Shown here: in pieces, positions 26,920 through 36,071 of the stretch
Position numbering within the stretch: the stretch's first letter is position 1
Layout of the letters: the number at the start of each line of letters is the position of its first letter
Assembly (NCBI GenBank): GCA_049511715.1
Contig: JBEKXU010000029.1
Span: 1 to 39,704 of the forward strand
Direction: 5' to 3'
Length of the DNA: 39,704 nucleotides
From: JBEKHT01 sp049511715
Lineage (GTDB): Bacteria > Chloroflexota > Anaerolineae > Anaerolineales > RBG-16-64-43
Notes under the pieces: model-generated
The model's input: the letters and a program-made list of their open reading frames with translations, nothing else
Databases searched by the model: none
Told to the model about the DNA's origin: nothing
Made by a program: the position numbers and the translations under genes

Positions 26920-28260
26920 TCACACCGAATCCCATTGCGATTGGTAATCTTTCTGGAGTTCCTGCAGCACAGTGTCGGGAGGCTGTTTCCCTAGATCGTC
27001 CTCGAAACCCAAAAAGCCCATTTTGTAAAAGTGTCCTTTCCAGAATTGCCGAGCGACTTCGTTCAGTGCATCGAGGCTGTTACTCTCCCACGGAATGTTC
27101 TCCAAAAGGTCGTCTCGGCCCTGATTGCCTTTCGTGTGCTTCCAGGAAGAACTACTGCTGATGCGCTGTTCAAGGCTGGCCCCGGGGTCCGCCAGCAAAT
27201 ATATGGAAAGACGACGGTCCCAGTTGGGGCCGGGCAACATCTCAAGGAATCTGCGATTTGCAAGGGTGGCCAGGCCAGCAAGAGTAAGTTGATACGCCTC
27301 ATCCCAATTCAACCTCTCGGAACCGTCGAAACGGGTTTCCGCAGCAGCCAATGCAGAACTAGGTCGAGGATATCTCATGAACTGGTGGAAGACTTCTTTT
27401 GTTCCAATCACTACATCCAAGTAAGTAGTCCCAGAAGTATCCAGAAAGGCCTTTGCCGATATAGGCGCCTCCATTGGGGGCATTTTTGGGTTGTAGGATA
27501 GCGAAATGCTGTGCTCCTGCGAGCTGGTGATTTGCCAGGAGAACTGCTCATCCGCCAGTTGGAACTGCGCCTCCATCCATCTACACAATGGCGAGTTCTT
27601 GAGTGCTTTGGAAATCGCCTCCCTTTCTCCAGATGTCCAAGTTGATTCAGTCCCTCCCCTGGCACGATACCCAACTCGGAGTACAAGTGAAAAGTCTTGT
27701 CGATCCCCATAGCCGGTGTTCGATGGAAGAAGGCTCACGGTTGGGCGGTCCTCGCGTCCTTGCGATACCGGTTCGGCAAACAATTGCCGAAGCCGGTACG
27801 GGTCGGCTTCCACGGTGGTCTCTCCAAGTCGGATGTATGTCTTGCCCACCCTGTCTTTTCTTGAGATGATTGGGCGAACGGGCGCCTTATCAGGGCGGAC
27901 GCGCAAGATCAGAACAACTTTCTCGGAGTCTCGAAGTGGAACTGGCAAGATTTCGGGAACGAATGGGGGATCAAGCAGGGTGTGGCACTTGTTCGTGAGG
28001 CGAAGCGCATCACCTCTTGGAACGCCAACCGGCTTCCCCGGGTGGCTGCGCTCCCTTTCGCCATCTTTTCTCGTTTCTGCTGCAACGCCAAGAAGTATCA
28101 ACCCCCCCGAGGTGTTGGCCATTGCCGCAATGGTTTCAATCACCTCATCATTAAGGGCCCCCTTGTATTCGAGAACCTCATTCTCGACCTCGTCCAATGC
28201 CAGGAATGCCTCCAGTTGCTCCAGGTTGATCGTGATGAGGTGGAACAGCGATTTGTCCAT
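26920..28260 (-). CDS. AlbA_2 (Schlafen AlbA-like) domain protein with unknown C-terminal half
   Basis: The 446-residue product has an AlbA_2 domain at about 20-165. Its start is EVLEYKGAL ... VIETIAAMANTSGGLILLGV, and its end is GKTYIRLGETTVEADPYRLRQL. In this family the domain binds nucleic acid or ATP and occurs in transcription regulators and in some Schlafen-like RNases used in defence. The remaining ~280 residues (PRPSSALAAAETRFDG, LATLANRRFLEML and other segments) match nothing I know, and the usual winged-helix output is not evident. The start at 28260 is favoured by GGAGAGGAAAAGG upstream; starts at 28290 and 28311 are possible. It is a single gene flanked by non-coding DNA and an IS remnant, with lower GC than its neighbours, which suggests transfer. 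Confidence 0.8.
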   Translation of the reverse strand: MDKSLFHLITINLEQLEAFLALDEVENEVLEYKGALNDEVIETIAAMANTSGGLILLGVAAETRKDGERERSHPGKPVGVPRGDALRLTNKCHTLLDPPFVPEILPVPLRDSEKVVLILRVRPDKAPVRPIISRKDRVGKTYIRLGETTVEADPYRLRQLFAEPVSQGREDRPTVSLLPSNTGYGDRQDFSLVLRVGYRARGGTESTWTSGEREAISKALKNSPLCRWMEAQFQLADEQFSWQITSSQEHSISLSYNPKMPPMEAPISAKAFLDTSGTTYLDVVIGTKEVFHQFMRYPRPSSALAAAETRFDGSERLNWDEAYQLTLAGLATLANRRFLEMLPGPNWDRRLSIYLLADPGASLEQRISSSSSWKHTKGNQGRDDLLENIPWESNSLDALNEVARQFWKGHFYKMGFLGFEDDLGKQPPDTVLQELQKDYQSQWDSV

Positions 28261-28739
28261 GGCCTTTTCCTCTCCGAAGTTACTCTGCATCCGATTCCTT
28301 CCGTGAGACATAACCGCTCGCTCCGCTTGGCCCTGAAGGATCCTGATCCAATAGTGTTTCGTCTCGCAAGGAAACAGGACAACTACGACGGGGGCTCATA
28401 CCCCTCTTCCTGGGGCTCTGGGCGTGTCATTCTTGCGCGCTGTGCGAAGAAACTGAGTGTTCAAAGCGACACGGCCAGAGCGGAGCGCCACAACGTCGGA
28501 TCAGTTTACCAACCTAGCTCGGGGATGCGCCAATAGAGATATTCAGGGCATTTACAAGACGCAAGCCCAGCGTGTCTCTAGATTGCACGGCTCTTTGGCC
28601 CTCCGATGGGGACCGCACGAAACCGAGGCCTTTCCATCGGGATTGTCTTCTCAATATCTCGAGGACTATTCTCAGGCAGAGCTTCCATACGTCACTTCGC
28701 TTGCTCGCGGCCCCACAGAAAGTGTGGTTTTTTGTATGA
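28261..28739. other. intergenic stretch between AlbA_2 and REC-CpaE genes
   Basis: 479 bp. Apart from the hairpin at 28713-28733 and the likely promoter of the AlbA_2 gene (not resolved), no feature can be supported. Confidence 0.4.
28713..28733 (+). terminator. possible intrinsic terminator, plus strand
   Basis: CCACA at 28713-28717, a GAAAG loop, TGTGG at 28723-28727 and six T (28728-28733) form a short hairpin with a T-run on the plus strand. No plus-strand gene is seen just upstream; it would shield the minus-strand REC-CpaE gene from antisense transcripts. The stem is only 5 bp. Confidence 0.35.
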
Positions 28740-29954
28740 CTACTTCCGCTTCTTGGTATAGCGTTGATAGACCCGCGTCCATGCCTTGCTGGGGTTCTCC
28801 GGCTTGGACTTCTTGTCGGCCTCCTTGCTAAGATGGAAAGCCAGGTCCTCTAGTAGACCAGAAACAGACTCGTCCGGCTTTGCGAAGATCAAAGGCCGGC
28901 CAAGATTAATCGCCTCAACGAATAGCTCTTGCGCATAAGGTATCGTTGCGGTGACTCGGGTTTTCAACGCGGCTTCGATCCTTTCTTTCGTCAAACCTGA
29001 GCGGGGGAAGGTGGCATTGAGCACCAATCTAATCTTGTCAGGTGGGTAGTTGAGCTTGCTGTAAGTGTCCATCGCCGCCGCAGCGGCGCGGACGGAGGAC
29101 ATGTCCGGCGAGGCAACCATCAAGACCAAATCGGCAGCATCTAGCGCCTGTACGGTGATCGCGCTGAAATCGTGTGATAGGTCAGCCACAATGTAATCGA
29201 ATTTCCGCCCTAGAAGTTGAAGGGCAACTGCGAAAGTTTCGCTCTTGATTGTTTCCGCTTCGCTCGGAAAAGTCGGCGCGGCGATAAAGGACAAACCGCT
29301 TTCATGATTGTAGATAATCGAATCAATTAACTCTGGCTCTAATTCGCCGGGTCCAAAACCGGCCAGGTCCGCCCAAGTGCGCTTCAATGAGGCATTCAGC
29401 ATCAGCGCTACCTGGCCGGCCACCATGCTCAGGTCGATCAGGAGAGTCCGGGTCTGCCACAATGATGCAAAACCGACTGCCAGGTTGACCGCCAGACTTG
29501 AACTGCCGGTCCCGCCGCGTAAGCTATGAACCGCAATAGTGCGTACCTCCTTGACTATCGGGGCAGGCCCGGCCGAACGGGCCGCTTCAGCGTGGCGAAG
29601 AAGAACAGTGAGACGGGCGACCAGCTCCGCCGGTTCGAAAGGCTTGGTTAGATGGTCATCTGCACCGGCTTCGAAGGATTGGAGCTTATCCTGCAAGGTC
29701 GACTGGGACGTCAGCACCAGAATCGGGGTATGCGCAAATTCTGGATCGCGGCGTAGCTTACGGCTAACATCATAACCGCTCATGTCGGGCATGATCACAT
29801 CGGTAACAATGAGGTCGGGCTTGAGCGTTCTTGCCATAGCCAGACCATGGGAGCCATTGTCGGCCGTATGAACCTGCCAGTGAGTTGGCTCCAGGGCTTG
29901 GGCGATCATCTTCAGGTAGGTGTCTTCGTCGTCAATCACAAGGACATGCGTCAT
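28740..29954 (-). CDS. response regulator fused to CpaE/MinD-like ATPase
   Basis: The 404-residue product has a receiver domain at about 1-122 (acidic residues D8/D9, phospho-acceptor D52 in LIVTDVIMPDMSG, Lys in LTKPFEP), joined to a SIMIBI/MinD-type ATPase domain at about 138-385. The P-loop is SLRGGTGSSSLAVNLA, where the usual KGGxGKT lysines are missing. Later motifs are TLLIDLSM and DYIVADLSHD. CpaE/TadZ proteins place Tad pilus machines in the cell and often have degenerate P-loops, so a localisation role without ATP turnover is plausible. A basic C-terminal tail follows. The ATG at 29954 has GAGGAGG upstream and comes 9 bp after the hybrid kinase stop, so the kinase very likely controls this receiver. 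Confidence 0.9.
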   Translation of the reverse strand: MTHVLVIDDEDTYLKMIAQALEPTHWQVHTADNGSHGLAMARTLKPDLIVTDVIMPDMSGYDVSRKLRRDPEFAHTPILVLTSQSTLQDKLQSFEAGADDHLTKPFEPAELVARLTVLLRHAEAARSAGPAPIVKEVRTIAVHSLRGGTGSSSLAVNLAVGFASLWQTRTLLIDLSMVAGQVALMLNASLKRTWADLAGFGPGELEPELIDSIIYNHESGLSFIAAPTFPSEAETIKSETFAVALQLLGRKFDYIVADLSHDFSAITVQALDAADLVLMVASPDMSSVRAAAAAMDTYSKLNYPPDKIRLVLNATFPRSGLTKERIEAALKTRVTATIPYAQELFVEAINLGRPLIFAKPDESVSGLLEDLAFHLSKEADKKSKPENPSKAWTRVYQRYTKKRK

Positions 29955-29963
29955 GCCGCCTCC

Positions 29964-32900
29964 TCAATAGCCAAGGGCTTGGATTTTGGATTCGATATCA
30001 GCACAGAACTGGCGCACACGCTCGCTCTCGGCCTGGATGGCGGATAGGAGCGCGGGAGCCTCCGCCAGATCCTCCTGCTTGCCGCAGGTTTCCAACTCCT
30101 TTGCCAGACGAACCAGAGGTTCAGCGCTGAAATTCGCCGCGACCCCTTTCAGGTTGTGGGCATGACGGCTGAGGCGGTTAGCGTCCCCGGCCTCCAGCGC
30201 AGCCTTCATCTCAAGCAGGCGGTCCGCGAGGTGTTCGGTGAACTGGTGAACCATTTCAAGGAAAAACGAACGGTCACCCTCAAAGCGCACCATGGCAGAT
30301 CGGATGTCGACCGGTAGCTCAGTCTCCAACACAATCTGCTTCACATCTTGGACCGGGGCCGGTAAGCTTGAAACCAACTGTTGGATTTCCTCTCCAAAGA
30401 GCCCTCCCTCGGTCGCTAGGTCTGCTTCCACAAAAGGAGAGGTTACAAGACGAGCTGTATAATCCTGGCCTTCGCTATTGGTGGCTGCCTCAGCCCGGAC
30501 GGAACTCTCCGGTCCTGGTTGGGTCCATTGGTCGATGATCTTCATCAGGGCGGGCGGATCAAGCGGCTTTGAGACGTAATCGTCCATGCCCGAATCCAGG
30601 CAGCGCTCCCGGTCGCCCTTGAGCGCATCCGCAGTCATGGCAATAATCGGAATGTGACCCGCCCTTCCCTCCAGCTGGCGGATGCGCGCCGTAGCCTCGA
30701 ATCCATCCATCTCCGGCATCTGAACATCCATCAGAACAGCGTTATAGTGCCTCTTTTGGACTTGTTCGAGTGCTTGGGCGCCGTTCTCAACCGTGTCGAC
30801 TGAATAGCCCGCTTTCTGCAGCAGAATGACCGCCAGGCGCTGGTTGATGGGATTGTCTTCCGCAAGGAGCAGCCGCAACCCCTGACGCTTTTGTTCGAAG
30901 AGCACGTGGCGGGTGATCAGGATGGGCCGGCCTTCCTCTTTTCGGCCCAGCACGGCGATCAAGGCCTCCCGCAGCATTTGCTGTCTAAGTGGCTTGAGCA
31001 AGTACCCGGCGACACCCAACGCCTCCAATCGCGCCGCATCGCCGCGCCGGCCGATGGAGGTCAGGATGATGATCTTGACCTCGCGAACCACCGGGTCGCT
31101 TCTAATGGCGCGTGCTGTCTGTTCCCCGTCCATGCCAGGCATCTCCATGTCGAGCAGGACAACCCGGAAAGGATCGCCGGCCCGCGAGGCGTCTTGCAAC
31201 GTCTCCAGGGCTTTTGCGCCGCTGCCTACGGTCTCGATCCGGCAACCGAAGCCCTCGGCCATCCGGGTGAGGAGGGTGCAGTTCGTGGCGTTATCGTCCA
31301 CGCCCAGAAGGCGCAAACCCTTCAACTCTACCGGTTCCAGCACCAAAGGGGCGGCAGCCTGGGCGTCTCCGGCCTGTTTCTCAAAGGTGACAGTAAACCA
31401 GAAGGTGCTACCAACCCCGACAGCGCTCTCGATCCAGATCTGCCCCCCCATGGCCTCCACCAGCTGCTTGCAAATGGTCAGGCCCAAACCCGTCCCACCG
31501 TATTTCCGCGTAGTTGAGCTGTCCGCCTGGGTAAAGCGCTCAAAGACCGCTTTCTGCCGCTCCTGGGGGATGCCAATGCCGGTATCCTGCACAGCAAACC
31601 GGATCGTGGCGTGCGTTTCCGTTTCTGCGGTCGGTTCAGCGCGTATCACGATCTCACCCTGATATGTGAACTTGATGGCATTTCCCACCAAGTTGATGAG
31701 GATCTGTCGCAGGCGGGCCGGGTCTCCACGAAGTTTCCCCTTCAGGTCAGGATCAATCAGGCAGGCCAGTTCCAGCCCCTTGTCCTGAGCGCGCTTGGCG
31801 AGAGTAGAGGCCACATCCTCCACTGTGCTGCGCAAGTCGAAGGTAATCTTTTCCAGTTCAACCCCCCGGGCTTCAATCTTCGAGATATCCAGGATGTCAT
31901 TAATCAGTCCGAGGAGCGCCTCGGCACTCTGTAGAGAGCTGCTTAGGTATTCCCGCTGTTCGCTGGTCAGGGAGGTATCCAACGCCAGCTCCAGCATGCC
32001 GATCACGCCGTTCATCGGAGTGCGGATCTCGTGACTCATGTTGGCCAGGAACTCGGTCTTCGCCCGATTGGACTGCTCGGCCTCCTGTCGGGCATTTACC
32101 AACTCTGAGATGTCATGGTAGATGACCAGGGTTCCGACCTTTTCACCTTCGACCATGACCGGAACGCCAAACATCTCTACATCAACCAGTGAACCATCCT
32201 TGCGCCGCCTTTTGCTGACAGCATGCACCAGGCTTGTCATCGCCTGGTGGGCATGCTGAAGCGCTTCATCGTAGCTTTCGGGGCTGGTGATCAAGGTGGC
32301 GAGATTGCCCCCCAACACCTCCCGAGAGTTATATCCAAATAGCCTCTCAAAGGAGGAATTACAGGATGTGATCTTGGAGTCATTATCCAGAAGAAGGATC
32401 GCCACCGGGCTGTTGGAGACCAAGGTTTCGAAGTATTGCTTTTGACGCAGGATTTCCTGCTCGGCGCGCCTGCGTTCGGTGACGTCGGTCATCGAGATCA
32501 GCACCCTGCCCAGTGTCTTTTCACAACCTGGCTCCACCGACCAGTGCAGGTTGACAGTTAATCGGTTGCCGTCCAGCGTATGGTTGACCCCTTCCCATTC
32601 GAACTCAGTCTTGCCGTCCGAGATGTTTGCAAATTCTTCTGATAGATCATTCAATGAATCACTGCCAATTACCACATTTAGATTCGCTATGAGATCCGTT
32701 TGGCTTTTCGCCCCGAATAGCTTGAGGGTGGCCTTGTTCACATTCAGGATCTTGATCCGCCCCGCACATTCTGTCGCCACTTCCGGGTGGTTTTCAAAGA
32801 AGGGCCGGAAATCCACGATCCCTTGTCCGCGCAGTTCTTCAATGCGCTGCTTGACAGAGGAAAAATCCTCTTCCCAAAGGGAAATAGGCGAATCTTCGAA

Positions 32901-34673
32901 GAGACCGTGGAAGCGCAACTCGCTTTGCAGGCGCTCCTCTTCGGCCCGCTTGCGATCGGTCACGTCCGCGAAGAAGCCCACGAGCCATCTCCGCCCATGA
33001 CTGATGGTGGTAGCGCCTCCAATGTCGGCGTAGAACACGGTGCCGTCTTTCCGCAGGCATGGAATCGCAGACGCCAGCGATTTGCCTTCTAGTACCATGG
33101 TCTCCATTTCTGAAATGACATGGTCCAGAGCGTCCTTTGGGTGAAGGTCCGCAAGACCCAACTGCAGCAACTCTGCCGCTGAATATCCGAGCATCCGGCA
33201 CATGGATGGATTGGCATCCACAACCCGTTTCGTTTCCATATCCGTTGCCAGTATGCCGTGCGTGCTCCCTTCAAAAAGCACCCTATACCTTTCTTCCGAC
33301 TCCCTCACCGCCTCCTCGGCCCGTTTGCGCTCCGTGACATCAATCATTGAGAGAATGACCTTGTCCAGAGTCTCTTGATGGCCCTGGGCAGCCGACCAGT
33401 GCAGGCTGAGCAACCGCGGGTCGCCGGACAGCGTGTGGTTGATCCCCTGCCATTCAAATTCGGATTTGCCTTCCGCAATGTTGACTAATTCTTCCTGCAA
33501 ACCCTCATGGGATTCACCCAGGATCAAACTCAGATTATTGAAGATTTCTTTCCTGTTCTTAGCCCCGAACAGTTTGAGGGTGGCCTTGTTCACCTCGACG
33601 ATCTTGACCTGTCTAATACAAGCCAAAACCACCGTCGGATAAGTTTCGAAATAGGCCCGGAAATCCGTGACACCTTGCTTGCGCAGGTCTTCAATACTCA
33701 GCTTCACCGCTGAAAAGTCTCCCTCCCAGAGTGAAATAGGCGAGTCTTCAAATAGGCTGCGATAGCGCTCCTCACTCTGGCGCAGGGACTCCTCTGCTCG
33801 TTTGCGCTCGGTGGTATTCTCGAATACGGCTTTGAAGTACCCTTTTTGGGTACTGTATACAGAAATAGAGAACCAAATACGCAAAGACTCTAGATACATC
33901 TCGAATTGTTCCGGCCGGCCAGTTAGAGCCACCCTGTCACAGGTCTCGAATAGCGCCGGATCAGATTCTCTTATCCCGGGGATAACTTCGGTCACTTTCT
34001 TGCCGACAACGTTCTTCAGCCCCGTCAATTTCTCAAATGCGGGATTGACAGCCAGGCAAAGGAAATCTTGGGGCTGTCCTCGCTGATAAAGTATCTGGCA
34101 ATGAACAAATCCAGCCAGCATGTTCTCGAACAATGAATGATAGCGCGCCTCGCTCTCCTGAAGCGCATGCCCGATACGCATTCGCTCAGTAATATCGCGG
34201 ACATTACATTGGATGACCTTCTGGTTTCCCACCCGGTAGACGTTGCTGACGAATTCCACATCGCAGCGATTACCATCCTTGGTTTCGAGCGGCAAATCCT
34301 CGAAGCGGATATGCCCTTTCCTCTGTATTTCACGAAGGGCATCCTGGCTGGTCAAGACGTTCTTGAATGGACCAATTTCCCAGAGTTTCTTGCCGATCAG
34401 CTCGCGGTGAGAGTAACCAAGCAATTTCTCGATGTAGGGGTTCGTATCGGTGATTTCCCCCGTCCGAGCCTCTAGCAGAATGATGCCGTCTTGCGCGGTT
34501 TCGAATAGCCCCTGGAATTGTTCTTTGGAGTTTAGCAAGGCTGCTTTTCCCAAACCGCTGGCGGAGGTTCTTGGTATGGACGCTCGCCCGCCTGGCTTCA
34601 CCACGGCGGCACGAAGGTGCGGCTTCTTTTTCCCTATTTTTTGATCGGGCTGAGCTCTATCGCTGCTTTTCAT
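29964..34673 (-). CDS. hybrid histidine kinase: six PAS, HisKA, HATPase, two REC, HPt
   Basis: The 1569-residue product has six PAS units at about 52-164, 174-290, 300-450, 458-575, 586-735 and 745-858. HisKA has phospho-acceptor H881 (NMSHEIRTPMNG), and HATPase_c has the N-box near N998, DTGIGIP near 1030 and GGTGLGL near 1060. Receiver 1 has D1175 and receiver 2 D1316. A C-terminal HPt domain carries H1506 (HAHNLKG). No membrane helix is clear, so the sensing is cytosolic. All relay residues are present, making a full His-Asp-His-Asp phosphorelay possible with the REC-CpaE product encoded 9 bp downstream. The ATG at 34673 has GAGGTG upstream, the same leader as the HD-GYP gene at 11047. Confidence 0.95.
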   Translation of the reverse strand: MKSSDRAQPDQKIGKKKPHLRAAVVKPGGRASIPRTSASGLGKAALLNSKEQFQGLFETAQDGIILLEARTGEITDTNPYIEKLLGYSHRELIGKKLWEIGPFKNVLTSQDALREIQRKGHIRFEDLPLETKDGNRCDVEFVSNVYRVGNQKVIQCNVRDITERMRIGHALQESEARYHSLFENMLAGFVHCQILYQRGQPQDFLCLAVNPAFEKLTGLKNVVGKKVTEVIPGIRESDPALFETCDRVALTGRPEQFEMYLESLRIWFSISVYSTQKGYFKAVFENTTERKRAEESLRQSEERYRSLFEDSPISLWEGDFSAVKLSIEDLRKQGVTDFRAYFETYPTVVLACIRQVKIVEVNKATLKLFGAKNRKEIFNNLSLILGESHEGLQEELVNIAEGKSEFEWQGINHTLSGDPRLLSLHWSAAQGHQETLDKVILSMIDVTERKRAEEAVRESEERYRVLFEGSTHGILATDMETKRVVDANPSMCRMLGYSAAELLQLGLADLHPKDALDHVISEMETMVLEGKSLASAIPCLRKDGTVFYADIGGATTISHGRRWLVGFFADVTDRKRAEEERLQSELRFHGLFEDSPISLWEEDFSSVKQRIEELRGQGIVDFRPFFENHPEVATECAGRIKILNVNKATLKLFGAKSQTDLIANLNVVIGSDSLNDLSEEFANISDGKTEFEWEGVNHTLDGNRLTVNLHWSVEPGCEKTLGRVLISMTDVTERRRAEQEILRQKQYFETLVSNSPVAILLLDNDSKITSCNSSFERLFGYNSREVLGGNLATLITSPESYDEALQHAHQAMTSLVHAVSKRRRKDGSLVDVEMFGVPVMVEGEKVGTLVIYHDISELVNARQEAEQSNRAKTEFLANMSHEIRTPMNGVIGMLELALDTSLTSEQREYLSSSLQSAEALLGLINDILDISKIEARGVELEKITFDLRSTVEDVASTLAKRAQDKGLELACLIDPDLKGKLRGDPARLRQILINLVGNAIKFTYQGEIVIRAEPTAETETHATIRFAVQDTGIGIPQERQKAVFERFTQADSSTTRKYGGTGLGLTICKQLVEAMGGQIWIESAVGVGSTFWFTVTFEKQAGDAQAAAPLVLEPVELKGLRLLGVDDNATNCTLLTRMAEGFGCRIETVGSGAKALETLQDASRAGDPFRVVLLDMEMPGMDGEQTARAIRSDPVVREVKIIILTSIGRRGDAARLEALGVAGYLLKPLRQQMLREALIAVLGRKEEGRPILITRHVLFEQKRQGLRLLLAEDNPINQRLAVILLQKAGYSVDTVENGAQALEQVQKRHYNAVLMDVQMPEMDGFEATARIRQLEGRAGHIPIIAMTADALKGDRERCLDSGMDDYVSKPLDPPALMKIIDQWTQPGPESSVRAEAATNSEGQDYTARLVTSPFVEADLATEGGLFGEEIQQLVSSLPAPVQDVKQIVLETELPVDIRSAMVRFEGDRSFFLEMVHQFTEHLADRLLEMKAALEAGDANRLSRHAHNLKGVAANFSAEPLVRLAKELETCGKQEDLAEAPALLSAIQAESERVRQFCADIESKIQALGY
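33324..34673 (-). repeat. duplicated three-PAS sensor cassette, copy 2
   Basis: Partner of 9698-11047. Both cassettes have the same orientation, so recombination between them would delete about 23.6 kb. Confidence 0.85.
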
Positions 34674-34830
34674 GAGCACCTCGAGCTTTCTAACTCAATG
34701 ATCGCTCAGGTTGCGAATCGATCCTCAAAAGGCCGTTAAACAGTCGGCACCTTCTGCCGACTGCACAGGAAGGTGCCCCTAATTGGGAAAAGGAGGTCGG
34801 CAGGACCAGCCAACACTACTTAATTGATAA
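34674..34830. promoter_or_regulatory. probable promoter region of the kinase/REC-CpaE operon
   Basis: About 160 bp upstream of the kinase start. It shares the bases next to the start codon (complement of CACCTCGAG) with the HD-GYP gene leader. No -35/-10 pair could be fixed. Confidence 0.35.
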
Positions 34831-36071
34831 CTACACAATAGCACTATCCCTGACGAAGAAAAGTTGCGAATTTGTCATGATGATTCCCCAGAAAGTACTG
34901 CGGGCAAGCCCTTGCCGGCGGTACAGAAATCTCAAATCCGTCTGTGATTCATTGTGCGGAAAGCTTTGGGTCACAAGTCGGTGCCAATCCTGAGCAAGAG
35001 GAAATGATGTCAGGACGTTCGGTTGTTCCCTTCTTCCGCACCCGTTGTATGATTGAAAGTAGTCCCCCGAGTTGCAGGTTCCCTTCCCATCCGCCTCGAT
35101 AATGCACTTGCTCCCTGGGTATCCTTCTCCGGCTCCATAAAGAAAGACTGATCGCCCTGCCATCAGCTCGACGGTGTCTGATACCTTGCATAGCCGGCAA
35201 CCCAGCCAGGCTTGAAGATCCAATCATGGGAGATGATATCGAATCCTCCCCCAAGGCTAGGGTACGAGCACTTGCCGTATTGGCACGATGGGCAATCCCT
35301 GGTCCCTTCGTCTAGGATCTTCCCGTGGGTTTTCAGTGTCCTTCCCTTGTGCAGACCCGAAACCTCTCCGGTTGCCAGGCAGGATGGAGCGTAGATTTGA
35401 GCTGCTGTCGGCAGGGCTTGTTGAGAATTGACCGGCGCCGGCTTTGCCGTACCGACCCGGGCTGTTGGTGCCACGTACTGGACTTCAGGTTGAGTCGGCA
35501 CGGAATAGGTCTGATTGGAAGTCGTCTGTGGGAGGTTTGAGATAAGGGGCGGCGCTACCAGAAGAGCCCCAATTGCGGTGACGGCTACGTCAACAGCGGC
35601 GAATGCGCCGAAGAAGTGTGTCCTCGCAAGAGTCCTTGAGGCATACCACAGAGCAAACAACGCCCCAATCGGAACAAAGGCAAGACTGAAGAACCCTGCC
35701 TTCTTCCATGCTGAAAGCGAACGACCATGGGAACGATCCTTGACCGCCCAGGTTCCAACGAGGACCCTGACGATCAGTTGAAGGATTGCTGCGTGAGCCG
35801 TGGCGTCCTCCACTCTCAGGGAGGATCCGATCGTGGCAACGAGCCCAAGGCTGCTGACCCACATGATCCCCAAAAGGCTGAGCAACACGACCAAAGTCCG
35901 GCCCGCACCGATCCTCGGCTCCGCAGTATTTGCGTGGGTCGGAGATGCAGGCTGCTGACCCTGGGTCACCTGCTGAGGCGACGGCGGTGGGACTCGCGTG
36001 TCGCGCCCGCAGTGGAGGCGAAATGTTGCCTCGTCCTGGACCTCTTCGGCGCCATATGGGCATTTCTTCAT
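34831..36071 (-). pseudogene. zinc-ribbon, four-helix membrane protein, apparently frameshifted
   Basis: The main open frame, 35163-36071 (302 residues), starts at ATG 36071 after GGGGGAGGA. Its N-terminus MKKCPYGAEEVQDEATFRLHCGRD looks like a zinc ribbon (CPYCAEExQDxAxxCxxCGRD) that has lost two of its four cysteines. A Pro/Gln/Thr linker and four hydrophobic segments follow (about 50-75, 85-105, 120-142, 150-175). An extracytoplasmic Cys-rich part with CPSCQYGKC ends at 35163. In another frame, from about 35205 to 34831, the text continues naturally (CRLCKVSDTVELMAGRSVF ... GYPGSKCIIEADGKGTCNSG), so a single frameshift near 35195 probably shortened the protein. Function unknown. Confidence 0.55.
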
